From positions 1-43,573 of the forward strand of contig JAOARC010000014.1 in the NCBI GenBank assembly GCA_025210745.1: 43,573 nt of DNA, given 5' to 3'. This DNA is from Bacteriovoracaceae bacterium (GTDB lineage Bacteria > Bdellovibrionota > Bacteriovoracia > Bacteriovoracales > Bacteriovoracaceae). The position numbers were made by a program, and so were the translations under genes. The notes beneath the pieces were generated by a model. That model did not search any database. It was not told where the DNA came from and saw only the letters and a program-made list of their open reading frames with translations. This document shows, piece after piece, positions 28,078 to 36,093 of this stretch. Positions within the stretch are counted from its first letter, which is position 1. Each line of letters begins with the position of its first letter.

Positions 28078-28092
28078 TTTTGTACAAAATAT
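28075..28092. promoter_or_regulatory. Perfect 18-bp palindrome, operator-like
   Basis: ATATTTTGTACAAAATAT reads the same on both strands and has TGTACA at its centre. It has no T tract on either side, so it does not look like a terminator. It abuts the shared element upstream of the DUF429-like gene. A dimeric repressor or activator site is the simplest reading. Confidence 0.5.
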
Positions 28093-28107
28093 TAATTCCT
28101 TCTTTAC

Positions 28108-29586
28108 TCATAAATATGTGACTTTATTTTGAAACTTACTGGCCATACTATAAATATGATTTTTTCTTTCAAGAGTTATTTTTTCTAAGAGTTTGACCAT
28201 CATAGATAGTCTATGATTTTTTTTGAAAAAATCTTGATGCTTTTCTACAAATTTCCAGTAGAGACCATCGATAATATCGCACCAAGATCCTTTTTTATAA
28301 TGACTCATCTTTATAAGATAGTTTGAGCCACATATATAAGGTTTAGTTGCAAAAATTCCACCGCTATTGAACTGAGTCATGGCATAGACATTGGCGGCCA
28401 TTACCCAATCAGATGAATCACTATACATTTGCATAAACCATTTATAGACTTCTTTAGGATCAACTTCTAGTAGAAGCATTATATTTCCAAGAATCATAAG
28501 TCTTTCAATATGATGAGCATAGCTATACTTCAAAGTTTTTTTTATAGTATCATCTATAATCTTTATTTCAGTTGTACCGTCATACCAACAATGAGCTAAC
28601 TTTCTGTGATGATTCCAAAAATTTGAGTTATTCATTTGTTCTTCATAGTTATGATAAATTCCACGAACAAATTCTCTCCATCCTAGAACTTGTCTTATAA
28701 ATCCTTCGAGGTTATTAAGTTCTATATGATTTGAATTTTTTAGAACATAATCGATGATTTCTTTTGGTGTTATAAAGCCAATATTCATCATTGGGGAAAT
28801 CACTGAGTGATAGAGAAAATCACTTCTTGAATCTATAGCATCTTGGTAAGAACCAAAGAATTTAAGCTTCTTTTCTACAAAAAGTTTAAACCACTTGATC
28901 GTATGCTTTCTATCATTTGGAATCCAGTAGTTTTCACTATTACCTGGATGATCATGAAAAAATGTATCTACGACTTTCTTAACTTCATTTGTAGTAGGGT
29001 CATTAATAGTTTTGATATCATCTTGAATAAGATCAAATTTTTTAGGTATTTTATTTCTGTTTTCTTTATCTAGACTCCAAGTGCCGCCAATAGGTTTATT
29101 ATTTTTATCAATTAGAATATTAAACTTCTTCCTTTGATTTATGTAAAAGTTATTTAATAACGGCTTTTTGTATTGAGTTAAGAAACTTTTAAATTCTTTT
29201 CTACTTGTAAGAAACATTGGAGAGGTAATATACTCTATTTCGATATTCTCATTTAAACAAAACAGTTCTATTTCATTCCGAAAAAAACTATCTTCAACTT
29301 CATATACCTGCAGTTTGTTAATTTTCTTTTTATTAATAGTTTTTCTTAACTCTTTAAAAAATGATTTTCCTTTATGAAGTTTTATATAAGTAAGGTCTTT
29401 TCCTTTACTTTCAAGAAGCTGTGCGAATTTTCTCATAGAGGATAAAAAGAAAATAATTTTATGTTTATGATATTTAAAATGAGTACATAGGGCCATGTCT
29501 TCACACATAAAAATGTGATCACTTAATTTACTATAATACTTATAATCAAATAGTTGGTTTCCAAGAATTATGCATAGAGTATTCAT
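28108..29586 (-). CDS. Cryptochrome/photolyase-family protein (DPRP, PhrB-like)
   Basis: 492 aa, the size of the deoxyribodipyrimidine photolyase-related family (FeS bacterial cryptochromes and (6-4) photolyases). The N-terminal Rossmann-like domain begins LCIILGNQLFDY. The FAD-binding helical domain has FIRQVLGWREFVRG, YAHHIERLMILGN, VMAANVYAMTQFNSGG and KPYICGSNYLIKMSHY. The four Fe-S cysteines of characterised members appear mostly absent: the usual C-x2-C before the LYW motif is replaced by YKKGSWC, and the site before AHHIERLM has Lys. Only Cys436 is well placed. Light-dependent DNA repair or light sensing is likely. It shares an upstream element with the DUF429-like gene. Confidence 0.85.
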   Translation of the reverse strand: MNTLCIILGNQLFDYKYYSKLSDHIFMCEDMALCTHFKYHKHKIIFFLSSMRKFAQLLESKGKDLTYIKLHKGKSFFKELRKTINKKKINKLQVYEVEDSFFRNEIELFCLNENIEIEYITSPMFLTSRKEFKSFLTQYKKPLLNNFYINQRKKFNILIDKNNKPIGGTWSLDKENRNKIPKKFDLIQDDIKTINDPTTNEVKKVVDTFFHDHPGNSENYWIPNDRKHTIKWFKLFVEKKLKFFGSYQDAIDSRSDFLYHSVISPMMNIGFITPKEIIDYVLKNSNHIELNNLEGFIRQVLGWREFVRGIYHNYEEQMNNSNFWNHHRKLAHCWYDGTTEIKIIDDTIKKTLKYSYAHHIERLMILGNIMLLLEVDPKEVYKWFMQMYSDSSDWVMAANVYAMTQFNSGGIFATKPYICGSNYLIKMSHYKKGSWCDIIDGLYWKFVEKHQDFFKKNHRLSMMVKLLEKITLERKNHIYSMASKFQNKVTYL

Positions 29587-29613
29587 TAATGGATACTAAT
29601 AAATACTCTATTT

Positions 29614-29630
29614 GATTGTCCTAAGACATA
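29614..29630 (-). promoter_or_regulatory. Element shared with the DUF429 upstream region (copy 2)
   Basis: On the minus strand TATGTCTTAGGACAATC (29614-29630) begins 28 bases upstream of the photolyase-like ATG. TTAGGA followed after 17 bases by TATTAG could be promoter boxes. The flanking bases upstream (TGT..A.A) also agree with copy 1. Confidence 0.5.
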
Positions 29631-29650
29631 ATCTAGACAGGTCTTCTAAA

Positions 29651-30796
29651 TTACTTACTGGCTTCTTTAAGAAGGTTCTTAGCTATAATCATGATCATAA
29701 CTTCGTTTGTACCTGCACCTATTTCATTAAGTTTGTTATCTCTCATCATTCTTTCTAGAGGAAACTCTCTAGAATAACCATAACCACCATGTAATTGGAT
29801 TGCATCTAAAGCAATTTTTGTGGCCATTTTAGGTAATTGCAACTTAACCATGGCAGCTCTTGTATTATCAACTTTACCTTCATCCCAAAGCTTGCATGAG
29901 TCATAAAGAAAAGTTCTCATCATTTCAACTTCAGTTGCCATCTCTGCAATCATTTTTTGAATAAGTTGAAAGTTTCCTAGAGTTTTTCCAAATTGTTCTC
30001 TTTCATTTGCATACTTAATACATTGGTCAACACAAGCCTGAGCTATACCTAAAGAGATTCCTGAAATAGTCAATCTTTCAATTTCAAGGTTTCTCATCAT
30101 GTGGTGAACAGAGTCTCCTTCTTGCCCAACTCTATCTTCTTTTGGAACTTTACAGTTTTCAAAAGTAAGTTCTCCTGTTGGAGATGATCTCATTCCCATT
30201 TTGTGAATTTCTTTAGATACTGAGTAACCCTCAAGATTTTTTGTATCGACAATAAATGTCGTTAGATCTTTTTTATTATCTCCAGTTCTTGTATATAAAT
30301 AAACCACATCAGCATATTGAGCGTTTGTGATCCACATCTTGTTTCCATTAATAGTATAAAAGTCACCATCAGCTTTAGCTCGACATTGCATTCCAACAGC
30401 ATCTGAACCATAACCTGGCTCACTCATACCCATAGCTCCTATATGTTCGCCAGAAATGAGTTTTGGTAAGTATTTTTCCTTTTGTTCTTCAGAAGCATTT
30501 GTAGAAATATTGTTAACGCATAACATTGAGTGGGCCAAGTACGATAGAGTGGAACCAGCACAAACTTTACCAAATTCTTCCATTACAATAGTTGCTGCAG
30601 TTGCGCCAAGTCCGGAACCTCCAAATTTTGGATCAGCAGTAATTCCAAGTAGTCCTAATTCACCCATTTTTTTGAAAGCTGTCATATTAAATGTTTCTTC
30701 ATGATCGTGCTTTTCAGCTAGGGGAGCAAGTTCATTATTAGCAAAATCTCTACAAACATCAGCTAATTGTCTTTCTTCTTCTGAAAAATACCACAT
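29651..30796 (-). CDS. Acyl-CoA dehydrogenase, isovaleryl-CoA dehydrogenase type
   Basis: 381 aa, full length. FAD and substrate motifs are AMGMSEPGYGSDA (121-133) and KMWITNA. The C-terminal position of the short/medium-chain base reads EIGAGTNEV, with no Glu there. Instead Glu240 in LEIERLTISG matches the catalytic base of isovaleryl-CoA and long-chain enzymes. It therefore most resembles IVD, which acts in leucine breakdown. No carboxylase or HMG-CoA lyase genes are nearby to confirm this. It is a single gene, divergent from the glycosidase-like gene. Confidence 0.9.
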   Translation of the reverse strand: MWYFSEEERQLADVCRDFANNELAPLAEKHDHEETFNMTAFKKMGELGLLGITADPKFGGSGLGATAATIVMEEFGKVCAGSTLSYLAHSMLCVNNISTNASEEQKEKYLPKLISGEHIGAMGMSEPGYGSDAVGMQCRAKADGDFYTINGNKMWITNAQYADVVYLYTRTGDNKKDLTTFIVDTKNLEGYSVSKEIHKMGMRSSPTGELTFENCKVPKEDRVGQEGDSVHHMMRNLEIERLTISGISLGIAQACVDQCIKYANEREQFGKTLGNFQLIQKMIAEMATEVEMMRTFLYDSCKLWDEGKVDNTRAAMVKLQLPKMATKIALDAIQLHGGYGYSREFPLERMMRDNKLNEIGAGTNEVMIMIIAKNLLKEASK

Positions 30797-30832
30797 AGTA
30801 AAATACCTCTTTCGTAATAGTTGAATATCAAC

Positions 30833-30861
30833 ATCATAGCCTATTTTCTCTTGTAAATAAA
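30833..30861 (-). promoter_or_regulatory. Candidate sigma-70-like promoter of the isovaleryl-type dehydrogenase
   Basis: On the minus strand TTTATT (30856-30861), 17 bases, TATGAT (30833-30838). Just downstream, at the expected transcript start, GTTGAATATCAAC (30820-30832) is an inverted repeat with 5-bp arms that could be an operator. Confidence 0.4.
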
Positions 30862-30928
30862 GTTCTTGGGCATTGCGAGAAAACTTTGTTAAGCTTAGTA
30901 TAAGTTTATAGTTTAAGGAGAAAGAAAA

Positions 30929-32626
30929 TTGTTAACAACACCCCAAATTAAAGGATTTGATATAGCATTGCCTGGGGAAAATTTTTTCTTTTATTGGAAA
31001 ACATCCGCATCATTATGGGAATCAAAGCTATCTCAAAGCTTTATGGGAAAAGCTATATATATTCCTATTAATTGGGCATTACATTGTGAACATCCAGACC
31101 AATATGACTTTGGTTCTGTTAAACCTGAGGCTGATTTAAAGAGACTTATTCAGATTTGTCATTCTTTATCTATTAAAATGACTTTTTTGTTTTCCATTGG
31201 TCCTGCTCCATATTTGGTTAATGGAGGAATTCCTAACTTTTTGGCAAAAACCTTTAGTGAGGACAGTGAAGGTTTTCATATCGGTGTTATTGATCATAGT
31301 GGTATTGTTAATAAAATGTACTCTTTTTTTAATCCACGAGTTTTTCAGTATTTTTCTAAGTTTGCTAAGAAATTAGCTGAGTTTCTTGAAGCAGAAAATA
31401 TTAATAACGAAATTGTTCTTCAGAAAAATTATTTTTATGACGGAGCAAAAGATATTTCTTTTTTTAAAGATAAGAGCTGTGATTTTCAAGCAGGTTTAGA
31501 GCGATATGTTAAGCAGCTTTCTAGCGAAAAACAAAGGCAATATGAATCCTTAAAAAGTAATCCAGACTTTAAAAATAAAATAGATAAAGAATATACACTT
31601 ACGGTGGAGAATTTGTATGAGCAGTTTGCCGTTGAAGTTTTTTCAAAAAACTATGTTGGGACGGCTCGCTACTTATATTTAGGAGCTGATTTTTTATCTC
31701 AGTTTTCTAGATCATTTAAAAACTGGTCTTATCCAGATGATTTTTTTGAAGACTTCTTTTATGCTCTTGAAAATAGTTTTATTCCTTCTACAAGTTTGAT
31801 GAGAAAATCTGAAAGAGAAGAGGTCTTATTAAAAGCAAGTTCGGATTTGTTAAACTCAAACTATATTGAAAGTATAGTTTATAAAAGTTTAGAGCAAAGC
31901 CATAGGTACGAATTATATAAGTTTATTCATGTGGTAGGATATGATCAAGAAAGTTTTGAAAAACTAGCTCTTAAAAATTATTTTAAAGATAATGATCAGT
32001 GGACTTATTGTTTTAGTTCTTTGAAAGAAGAAGGTTGCTTTGAAAATATTTTTATTTGTAATGGACAAATTTTAAAGGAAAAAGATATTGCAACAATATA
32101 CAGAGTTCTAATGAACTCGGGATATATTTTTGTTGATAAGAATCAAATAGACCAACAAGTTCTTTTAAAAATAGAACTATTTATCCAAGAAAATAATCTA
32201 GATACACAAACAATTAAATTTGGTGCTAATATTTCTTGCTCTAAATTAGGAGAAGGAAAAATCTTTCTCTTTAATAGTAAGGAGTTGGATCTATTAGATT
32301 TGAAAGATAAGAATCTTTTTTGGAATAAGCTTTTTTCGTATATTGGTTATAAACATCACAGTATAAGTTGTGATGATGGAGTTTATTTTTATTGGAAAAG
32401 ACGTTTTTCGACGAATCATCAACTAGACTTTGAGCAGGTTAGAAGGTTGAGCGTTTATAATCCATCATCTTATAAAAAGAAAATGAAAGTACATTCTCAT
32501 AAGAACTTTTCTTTTTTAAAGAGTATTGATGAGCATAATGTAAATTTGAGTTCTAAGCAAGATGGAGTTAGCGTTGAATTAAAACCAGGTGGTTCTGTAA
32601 GTATCGAATATGGTTTTTTTGATTAG
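30929..32626 (+). CDS. TIM-barrel glycoside-hydrolase-like protein, active site uncertain
   Basis: 565 aa, TTG start with AAGGAG eight bases upstream; no signal peptide. The first 110 residues resemble the start of clan GH-A beta-galactosidases (GH35/GH42): a strand YIPINWALHCEHPDQYDFG, then DLKRLIQICHSLSIKMTFLFSIGPAPYLVNGGIPNFLAK. The C-terminus (VSVELKPGGSVSIEYGFFD) resembles a closing beta domain. The NEYG-like segment expected to carry the acid/base Glu is not obvious; NNEIVLQKNYFYDG stands nearby. It may be a diverged or inactive glycosidase. The 127-aa gene follows after 11 bases, so they are probably an operon. I am not sure of the family. Confidence 0.55.
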   Translation: MLTTPQIKGFDIALPGENFFFYWKTSASLWESKLSQSFMGKAIYIPINWALHCEHPDQYDFGSVKPEADLKRLIQICHSLSIKMTFLFSIGPAPYLVNGGIPNFLAKTFSEDSEGFHIGVIDHSGIVNKMYSFFNPRVFQYFSKFAKKLAEFLEAENINNEIVLQKNYFYDGAKDISFFKDKSCDFQAGLERYVKQLSSEKQRQYESLKSNPDFKNKIDKEYTLTVENLYEQFAVEVFSKNYVGTARYLYLGADFLSQFSRSFKNWSYPDDFFEDFFYALENSFIPSTSLMRKSEREEVLLKASSDLLNSNYIESIVYKSLEQSHRYELYKFIHVVGYDQESFEKLALKNYFKDNDQWTYCFSSLKEEGCFENIFICNGQILKEKDIATIYRVLMNSGYIFVDKNQIDQQVLLKIELFIQENNLDTQTIKFGANISCSKLGEGKIFLFNSKELDLLDLKDKNLFWNKLFSYIGYKHHSISCDDGVYFYWKRRFSTNHQLDFEQVRRLSVYNPSSYKKKMKVHSHKNFSFLKSIDEHNVNLSSKQDGVSVELKPGGSVSIEYGFFD

Positions 32627-32637
32627 GAAGTTTTAAA

Positions 32638-33021
32638 ATGAACAATGTTTTGAACGTGTTATTTAAAGAAGAAGAACAAATTGTTGGTAAAACATTTTGT
32701 ATAATCGATATTTTTGATAATACGATGTTTGTTTCTCAAGAACTTTTAAGAGAAAGTTTTAATAGAGAAGAATATTCAGAATGTGAGAATTTTTTAGAGT
32801 TTAATTCTATAGAAAAGTTAGGACATTTTGCTTTAGAAGTTTGTAAGAAAATGCGCTTAAAAGAGTGTTACCTTTTATCTCGAAAAGAGTATAATAAAGC
32901 TTTTCAGTTTAATATAAACTCGGCTTCAGATTTAGATCATATTTTTGAAAAATTTGGAACGAAAGTAAGCTTAGCTAAAGAGTCTCAACCAAAATCAGTT
33001 TTTGAGAGGCTTTTTAAGTAG
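32638..33021 (+). CDS. Hypothetical protein, 127 aa, partner of the glycosidase-like gene
   Basis: A soluble acidic protein with no signal peptide and no known motif. ATG 32638 follows AGGAAG by 6 bases. It lies 11 bases after the glycosidase-like gene and probably shares its transcript. Its sequence has a mixed alpha/beta look (TFCIIDIFDNTMFVSQELL; LKECYLLSRKEYNKAF). No function is proposed. Confidence 0.6.
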   Translation: MNNVLNVLFKEEEQIVGKTFCIIDIFDNTMFVSQELLRESFNREEYSECENFLEFNSIEKLGHFALEVCKKMRLKECYLLSRKEYNKAFQFNINSASDLDHIFEKFGTKVSLAKESQPKSVFERLFK

Positions 33022-33060
33022 TTACTTTCTATTGTGCATCACAGTGAAGTGTGTAAGAAA

Positions 33061-33089
33061 TTCTTAAAATCTTGCTAAAACCCCATAAT
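33061..33089 (+). promoter_or_regulatory. Candidate sigma-70-like promoter of rlmN
   Basis: TTCTTA (33061-33066), 17 bases, CATAAT (33084-33089), about 35 bases before ATG 33125. The -35 is weak. Confidence 0.35.
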
Positions 33090-33124
33090 AACTATAAAAG
33101 TCTTAAATAAACTTTAGGAATAAG

Positions 33125-34201
33125 ATGAAAAATATATTTGACTTCACATTAGATGATTTAACTGTGTTTATGGTGGAGCATGGCTTTAGTCAGTTTAGTG
33201 CAAAACAAGTCTTTGATTGGGTTTATAAAAAAACGAATTTTAATATTGATGAATGGACAAATATTTCTAAAAAATGTCGTGAGTTTTTAAAAGAGAGTAT
33301 TGAGTTTTATTTACCTAAAGTTATTTGGGATGCTCTTAGTAAAGATGGGACAAGAAAATTTTTAGTTCAAATGAAAGATAATCATACTGTAGAAACAGTT
33401 GTGATTGCTTCACGAGATAGATTAACTCAGTGTATTTCATCTCAAGTTGGTTGTGCAATAGGGTGCACTTTTTGTCATACGGGAACTCAAGGTTTTACAA
33501 GGCATTTAACTGCTGGAGAAATTGCGGGACAATATATGGCCATTACTTTATGGTTGCGCAACAATGTTCATCCTGATGAAAGAATGTCTAATATTGTTTT
33601 TATGGGCCAAGGAGAGCCTCTACATAATTATGAAAATGTAAAAAAAGCAACAACAAACTTTTTAAATGATAGAGCTTTTGGACTGTCTCAAAGAAAAGTA
33701 ACATTATCTACTTCTGGGCTTGTTCCAAAAATAAAAATGCTTCATGATTTTCCGCCTGTAAACATAGCGATATCTTTGCATAGTGCTATAGATGATAATA
33801 GAACCGAGCTTATGCCTATTAACAAAGTTTATGACCTTAAAAGATTGTTTGAGGCAATTAAAGAAATACCTTTAAAAGCTCATAGAAGAATTACATATGA
33901 GTATCTTCTTATTGATAGCTTTAATGATAGAAAAGAAGATATTGAAGCTCTATCAAATTTATTAAAAATTAAAGAGTCGAAAATAAATCTTATTCCATTT
34001 AACGAATATCCTGGTAGTAAGTATAAAAAGCCTTCTGCTAAAAAAGTGCTATGGTTTATGGATCAAATGTGCCAAAGAGGCTATACATGTACGGTCAGAG
34101 CAACTAAAGGTGATGATATTTTAGCTGCCTGCGGTCAGCTAAAGACTCAGTATGAGCAATTAAATACCTGGGATAATCAAATTGAAGTTTCTAGAGTTTA
34201 G
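33125..34201 (+). CDS. rlmN: 23S rRNA (adenine2503-C2)- and tRNA (adenine37-C2)-methyltransferase
   Basis: 358 aa radical-SAM enzyme. The cluster motif is C110-x3-C114-x2-C117 in SSQVGCAIGCTFCHTGTQG. FMGQGEPLHNYENV and the conserved Cys336 near the C-terminus (ILAACGQL), which carries the methyl intermediate, are present. RlmN methylates C2 of A2503 in 23S rRNA and, in characterised cases, A37 of some tRNAs; Cfr resistance proteins are relatives, but this sequence has the RlmN pattern and a housekeeping context. It stands alone, and its stop overlaps that of the convergent small gene by 4 bases. Confidence 0.95.
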   Translation: MKNIFDFTLDDLTVFMVEHGFSQFSAKQVFDWVYKKTNFNIDEWTNISKKCREFLKESIEFYLPKVIWDALSKDGTRKFLVQMKDNHTVETVVIASRDRLTQCISSQVGCAIGCTFCHTGTQGFTRHLTAGEIAGQYMAITLWLRNNVHPDERMSNIVFMGQGEPLHNYENVKKATTNFLNDRAFGLSQRKVTLSTSGLVPKIKMLHDFPPVNIAISLHSAIDDNRTELMPINKVYDLKRLFEAIKEIPLKAHRRITYEYLLIDSFNDRKEDIEALSNLLKIKESKINLIPFNEYPGSKYKKPSAKKVLWFMDQMCQRGYTCTVRATKGDDILAACGQLKTQYEQLNTWDNQIEVSRV

Positions 34202-34443
34202 TACTTCCAGAATTTTATCCCTGATGAATTTGTGATATCACTGGCGGCTTCAGGGGAAGCGACTTTTCTCTTTTTCTTCGAGTTCTTTTTTGATTGAGAT
34301 GTTTTAGATTTTCCAGCAATGGATCGACGTGCATCCTTTGGAGTATCGTCAATTTTAAACTCAGTTGCTTTGTCAATGGATGAATCAACATACATTGCAT
34401 TTACATAAGTAAAAGCCAGTAGTGATAAAACTAAGTATTTCAT
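34198..34443 (-). CDS. Tiny basic exported protein, 81 aa
   Basis: Signal peptide MKYLVLSLLAFTYVNA, leaving about 65 residues. The mature part starts acidic (MYVDSSIDKATEFKIDD), has a strongly basic Ser/Lys stretch (KSKTSQSKKNSKKKRK), and ends GIKFWKY. No known domain; probably disordered. A near-perfect FliA-type promoter lies about 54 bases upstream, and GGGG (from ACAGGGGTTATTTATG) is the ribosome-binding site. High expression in the motile phase is plausible. Confidence 0.65.
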   Translation of the reverse strand: MKYLVLSLLAFTYVNAMYVDSSIDKATEFKIDDTPKDARRSIAGKSKTSQSKKNSKKKRKVASPEAASDITNSSGIKFWKY

Positions 34444-34496
34444 AAATAACCCCTGTTTTTATGCTTCGCACATAAAATTGTTATGCTCGACTTTAT

Positions 34497-34523
34497 TTAT
34501 CGGTAAATAAAAAAAATACTTTA
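34497..34523 (-). promoter_or_regulatory. Sigma-28 (FliA) promoter of the tiny exported protein
   Basis: On the minus strand TAAAGTAT (34516-34523), 11 bases, ACCGATAA (34497-34504). Spacing is identical to the FliA consensus TAAAGTTT-N11-GCCGATAA, and only two of the 16 box positions differ. It is the best such site in the window. Confidence 0.75.
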
Positions 34524-34662
34524 ATTGTCCGTAAAATCAAATACTTATAGTTCTACTAAAATACCTGATTAGCATGACTTCCCATAATTTATAAGGCAAA
34601 ATAATTATAAGTATAAGTTTATTTAACTTAATATTTACAATAGAGAACAAAAAGAGAGAACG

Positions 34663-36030
34663 GTGAAATTACTTTTAATTGTATTAGCATTATTAGTTGG
34701 AACAACTGCCTTTTGTGCAAACTATGAGATAGAAGCCTTTTTTAATCATAGTGAGCGTCATAGTTATAAAGATCCTTATAGAAATATAAGAAGGTCTGGT
34801 CAGAATTTAGAAAAGGTCGTAACAGATTTTATTGGTTCTGCAAAAAAATCTGTATATATTGCTGTGCAGGAAATTAGATTACCTTTAATAGCACAACAAA
34901 TTATTAAAAAACATCAAGAAGGCCTAGATGTAAGAGTTATTATAGAGAATGATTATAATAATCATTATTACACGTATAGTGATCATGCTACGAGCATTAT
35001 TAATGGCGATGTTTACGATAGAACTAGACATATTGAACTTAAAGCTCTTATTGATATCAATAAAGATGGGAAAGTTACTAAAGCTGAGATGAAAAAAAGA
35101 GATGCTATCTATATGCTTCAGCAAGCAGGTGTTAAGATGAAAGATGATACTGCTGATGGCTCTTTTGGCTCAGGTTTAATGCATCATAAGTTTGTTATAG
35201 TTGATGGTAAGAAAGTTATCGTAAGTAGTGCGAATTTTACGATGAGTGGAATACATGGAGATATGCTTGTTGAAGAATCTAGAGGAAATGCAAATTCTTT
35301 AATTAGGGCATCTTCACCTCAACTATCTTCTTATTTTGAAGAAGAATTTATGCAAATGTGGGGAGGAAAATCAGGAAGTAGAGTTCCAAGATTTGGTGTT
35401 GGAAAAATGTATAGAGGCTTCATGAGAACTTCAATTAGCAAAACACCTGTTTACGCACAATTTTCTCCAACACAAAGAGAATATGGATTTGAAAGGTCTG
35501 TGAATGGAACAATTGCTAAGGTTTTAAGATCGGCAAGCTCAAGTGTTCACATGGCTTTATTTGTTTTTTCTGACCAAAACCTATCAAATGCTCTTTTAGC
35601 TAATTCAAAGGAAAATAAATCTTTAAAAGTTGAGGCTTTAGTGGAACCAAAGTTTGCAACGAGATCTTATTCTGAAGTTTTAGATCTTTGGGGCTTAGAG
35701 ATGTTTAATGAAAGTTGCAAAATAGAATATAAGAATAGGCCTTGGAAAAGAGCGGTTAAACTTGCTGGAGTACCTGCCTTGCCTAAGGGAGATATGCTTC
35801 ACCATAAATTTGCTGTTGTTGATCAGAAAATTGTGATTATTGGTTCTCAAAATTGGTCAGAGGCAGCAAATCATGAAAATGATGAAAATATTTTAATTAT
35901 TGAAGATGAGCATATTGCTTCTCAATATATTGAAGAGTTTGAAAGATTAAATCGTAGATCCAACCTTGGACCTTCGAAGCACTTACTTGATAAGATTGAT
36001 CGTTTAAATGATCAATGTGCAAAGTACTAA
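34663..36030 (+). CDS. Secreted phospholipase D-family protein with EF-hand
   Basis: 455 aa, GTG start, signal peptide to about residue 19 (LVGTTAFCAN). Two HKD motifs form a PLD active site: His174-Lys176-Asp181 in MHHKFVIVDGKKVIVSSANFT, and His380-Lys382-Asp387 in LHHKFAVVDQKIVIIGSQNWS. Inserted before the first is a canonical EF-hand loop, DINKDGKVTKAE (131-142), with Asp, Asn, Asp, Gly, Val and Glu in the standard places, suggesting calcium binding. PLD-family members cleave phospholipids or nucleic acids; substrate is not known here. An extracytoplasmic phosphodiesterase would suit prey membrane or DNA breakdown (inference). Single gene. Confidence 0.88.
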   Translation: MKLLLIVLALLVGTTAFCANYEIEAFFNHSERHSYKDPYRNIRRSGQNLEKVVTDFIGSAKKSVYIAVQEIRLPLIAQQIIKKHQEGLDVRVIIENDYNNHYYTYSDHATSIINGDVYDRTRHIELKALIDINKDGKVTKAEMKKRDAIYMLQQAGVKMKDDTADGSFGSGLMHHKFVIVDGKKVIVSSANFTMSGIHGDMLVEESRGNANSLIRASSPQLSSYFEEEFMQMWGGKSGSRVPRFGVGKMYRGFMRTSISKTPVYAQFSPTQREYGFERSVNGTIAKVLRSASSSVHMALFVFSDQNLSNALLANSKENKSLKVEALVEPKFATRSYSEVLDLWGLEMFNESCKIEYKNRPWKRAVKLAGVPALPKGDMLHHKFAVVDQKIVIIGSQNWSEAANHENDENILIIEDEHIASQYIEEFERLNRRSNLGPSKHLLDKIDRLNDQCAKY

Positions 36031-36034
36031 AAAC

Positions 36035-36063
36035 TTCTAAAATTTAGCTCTTTAGTCTATAAT
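36035..36063 (+). promoter_or_regulatory. Sigma-70-like promoter upstream of sppA
   Basis: Consensus -10 TATAAT (36058-36063) with a weak -35 TTCTAA (36035-36040) at 17 bases, about 30 bases before GTG 36094. Confidence 0.5.
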
Positions 36064-36093
36064 AATATCGTACATTTAAGTGAGGAGAGTTGT

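Noticed and set aside
33022..33124. Possible small RNA or tRNA in the rlmN upstream gap
   Set aside because: No cloverleaf or stable hairpin with T tail was seen.
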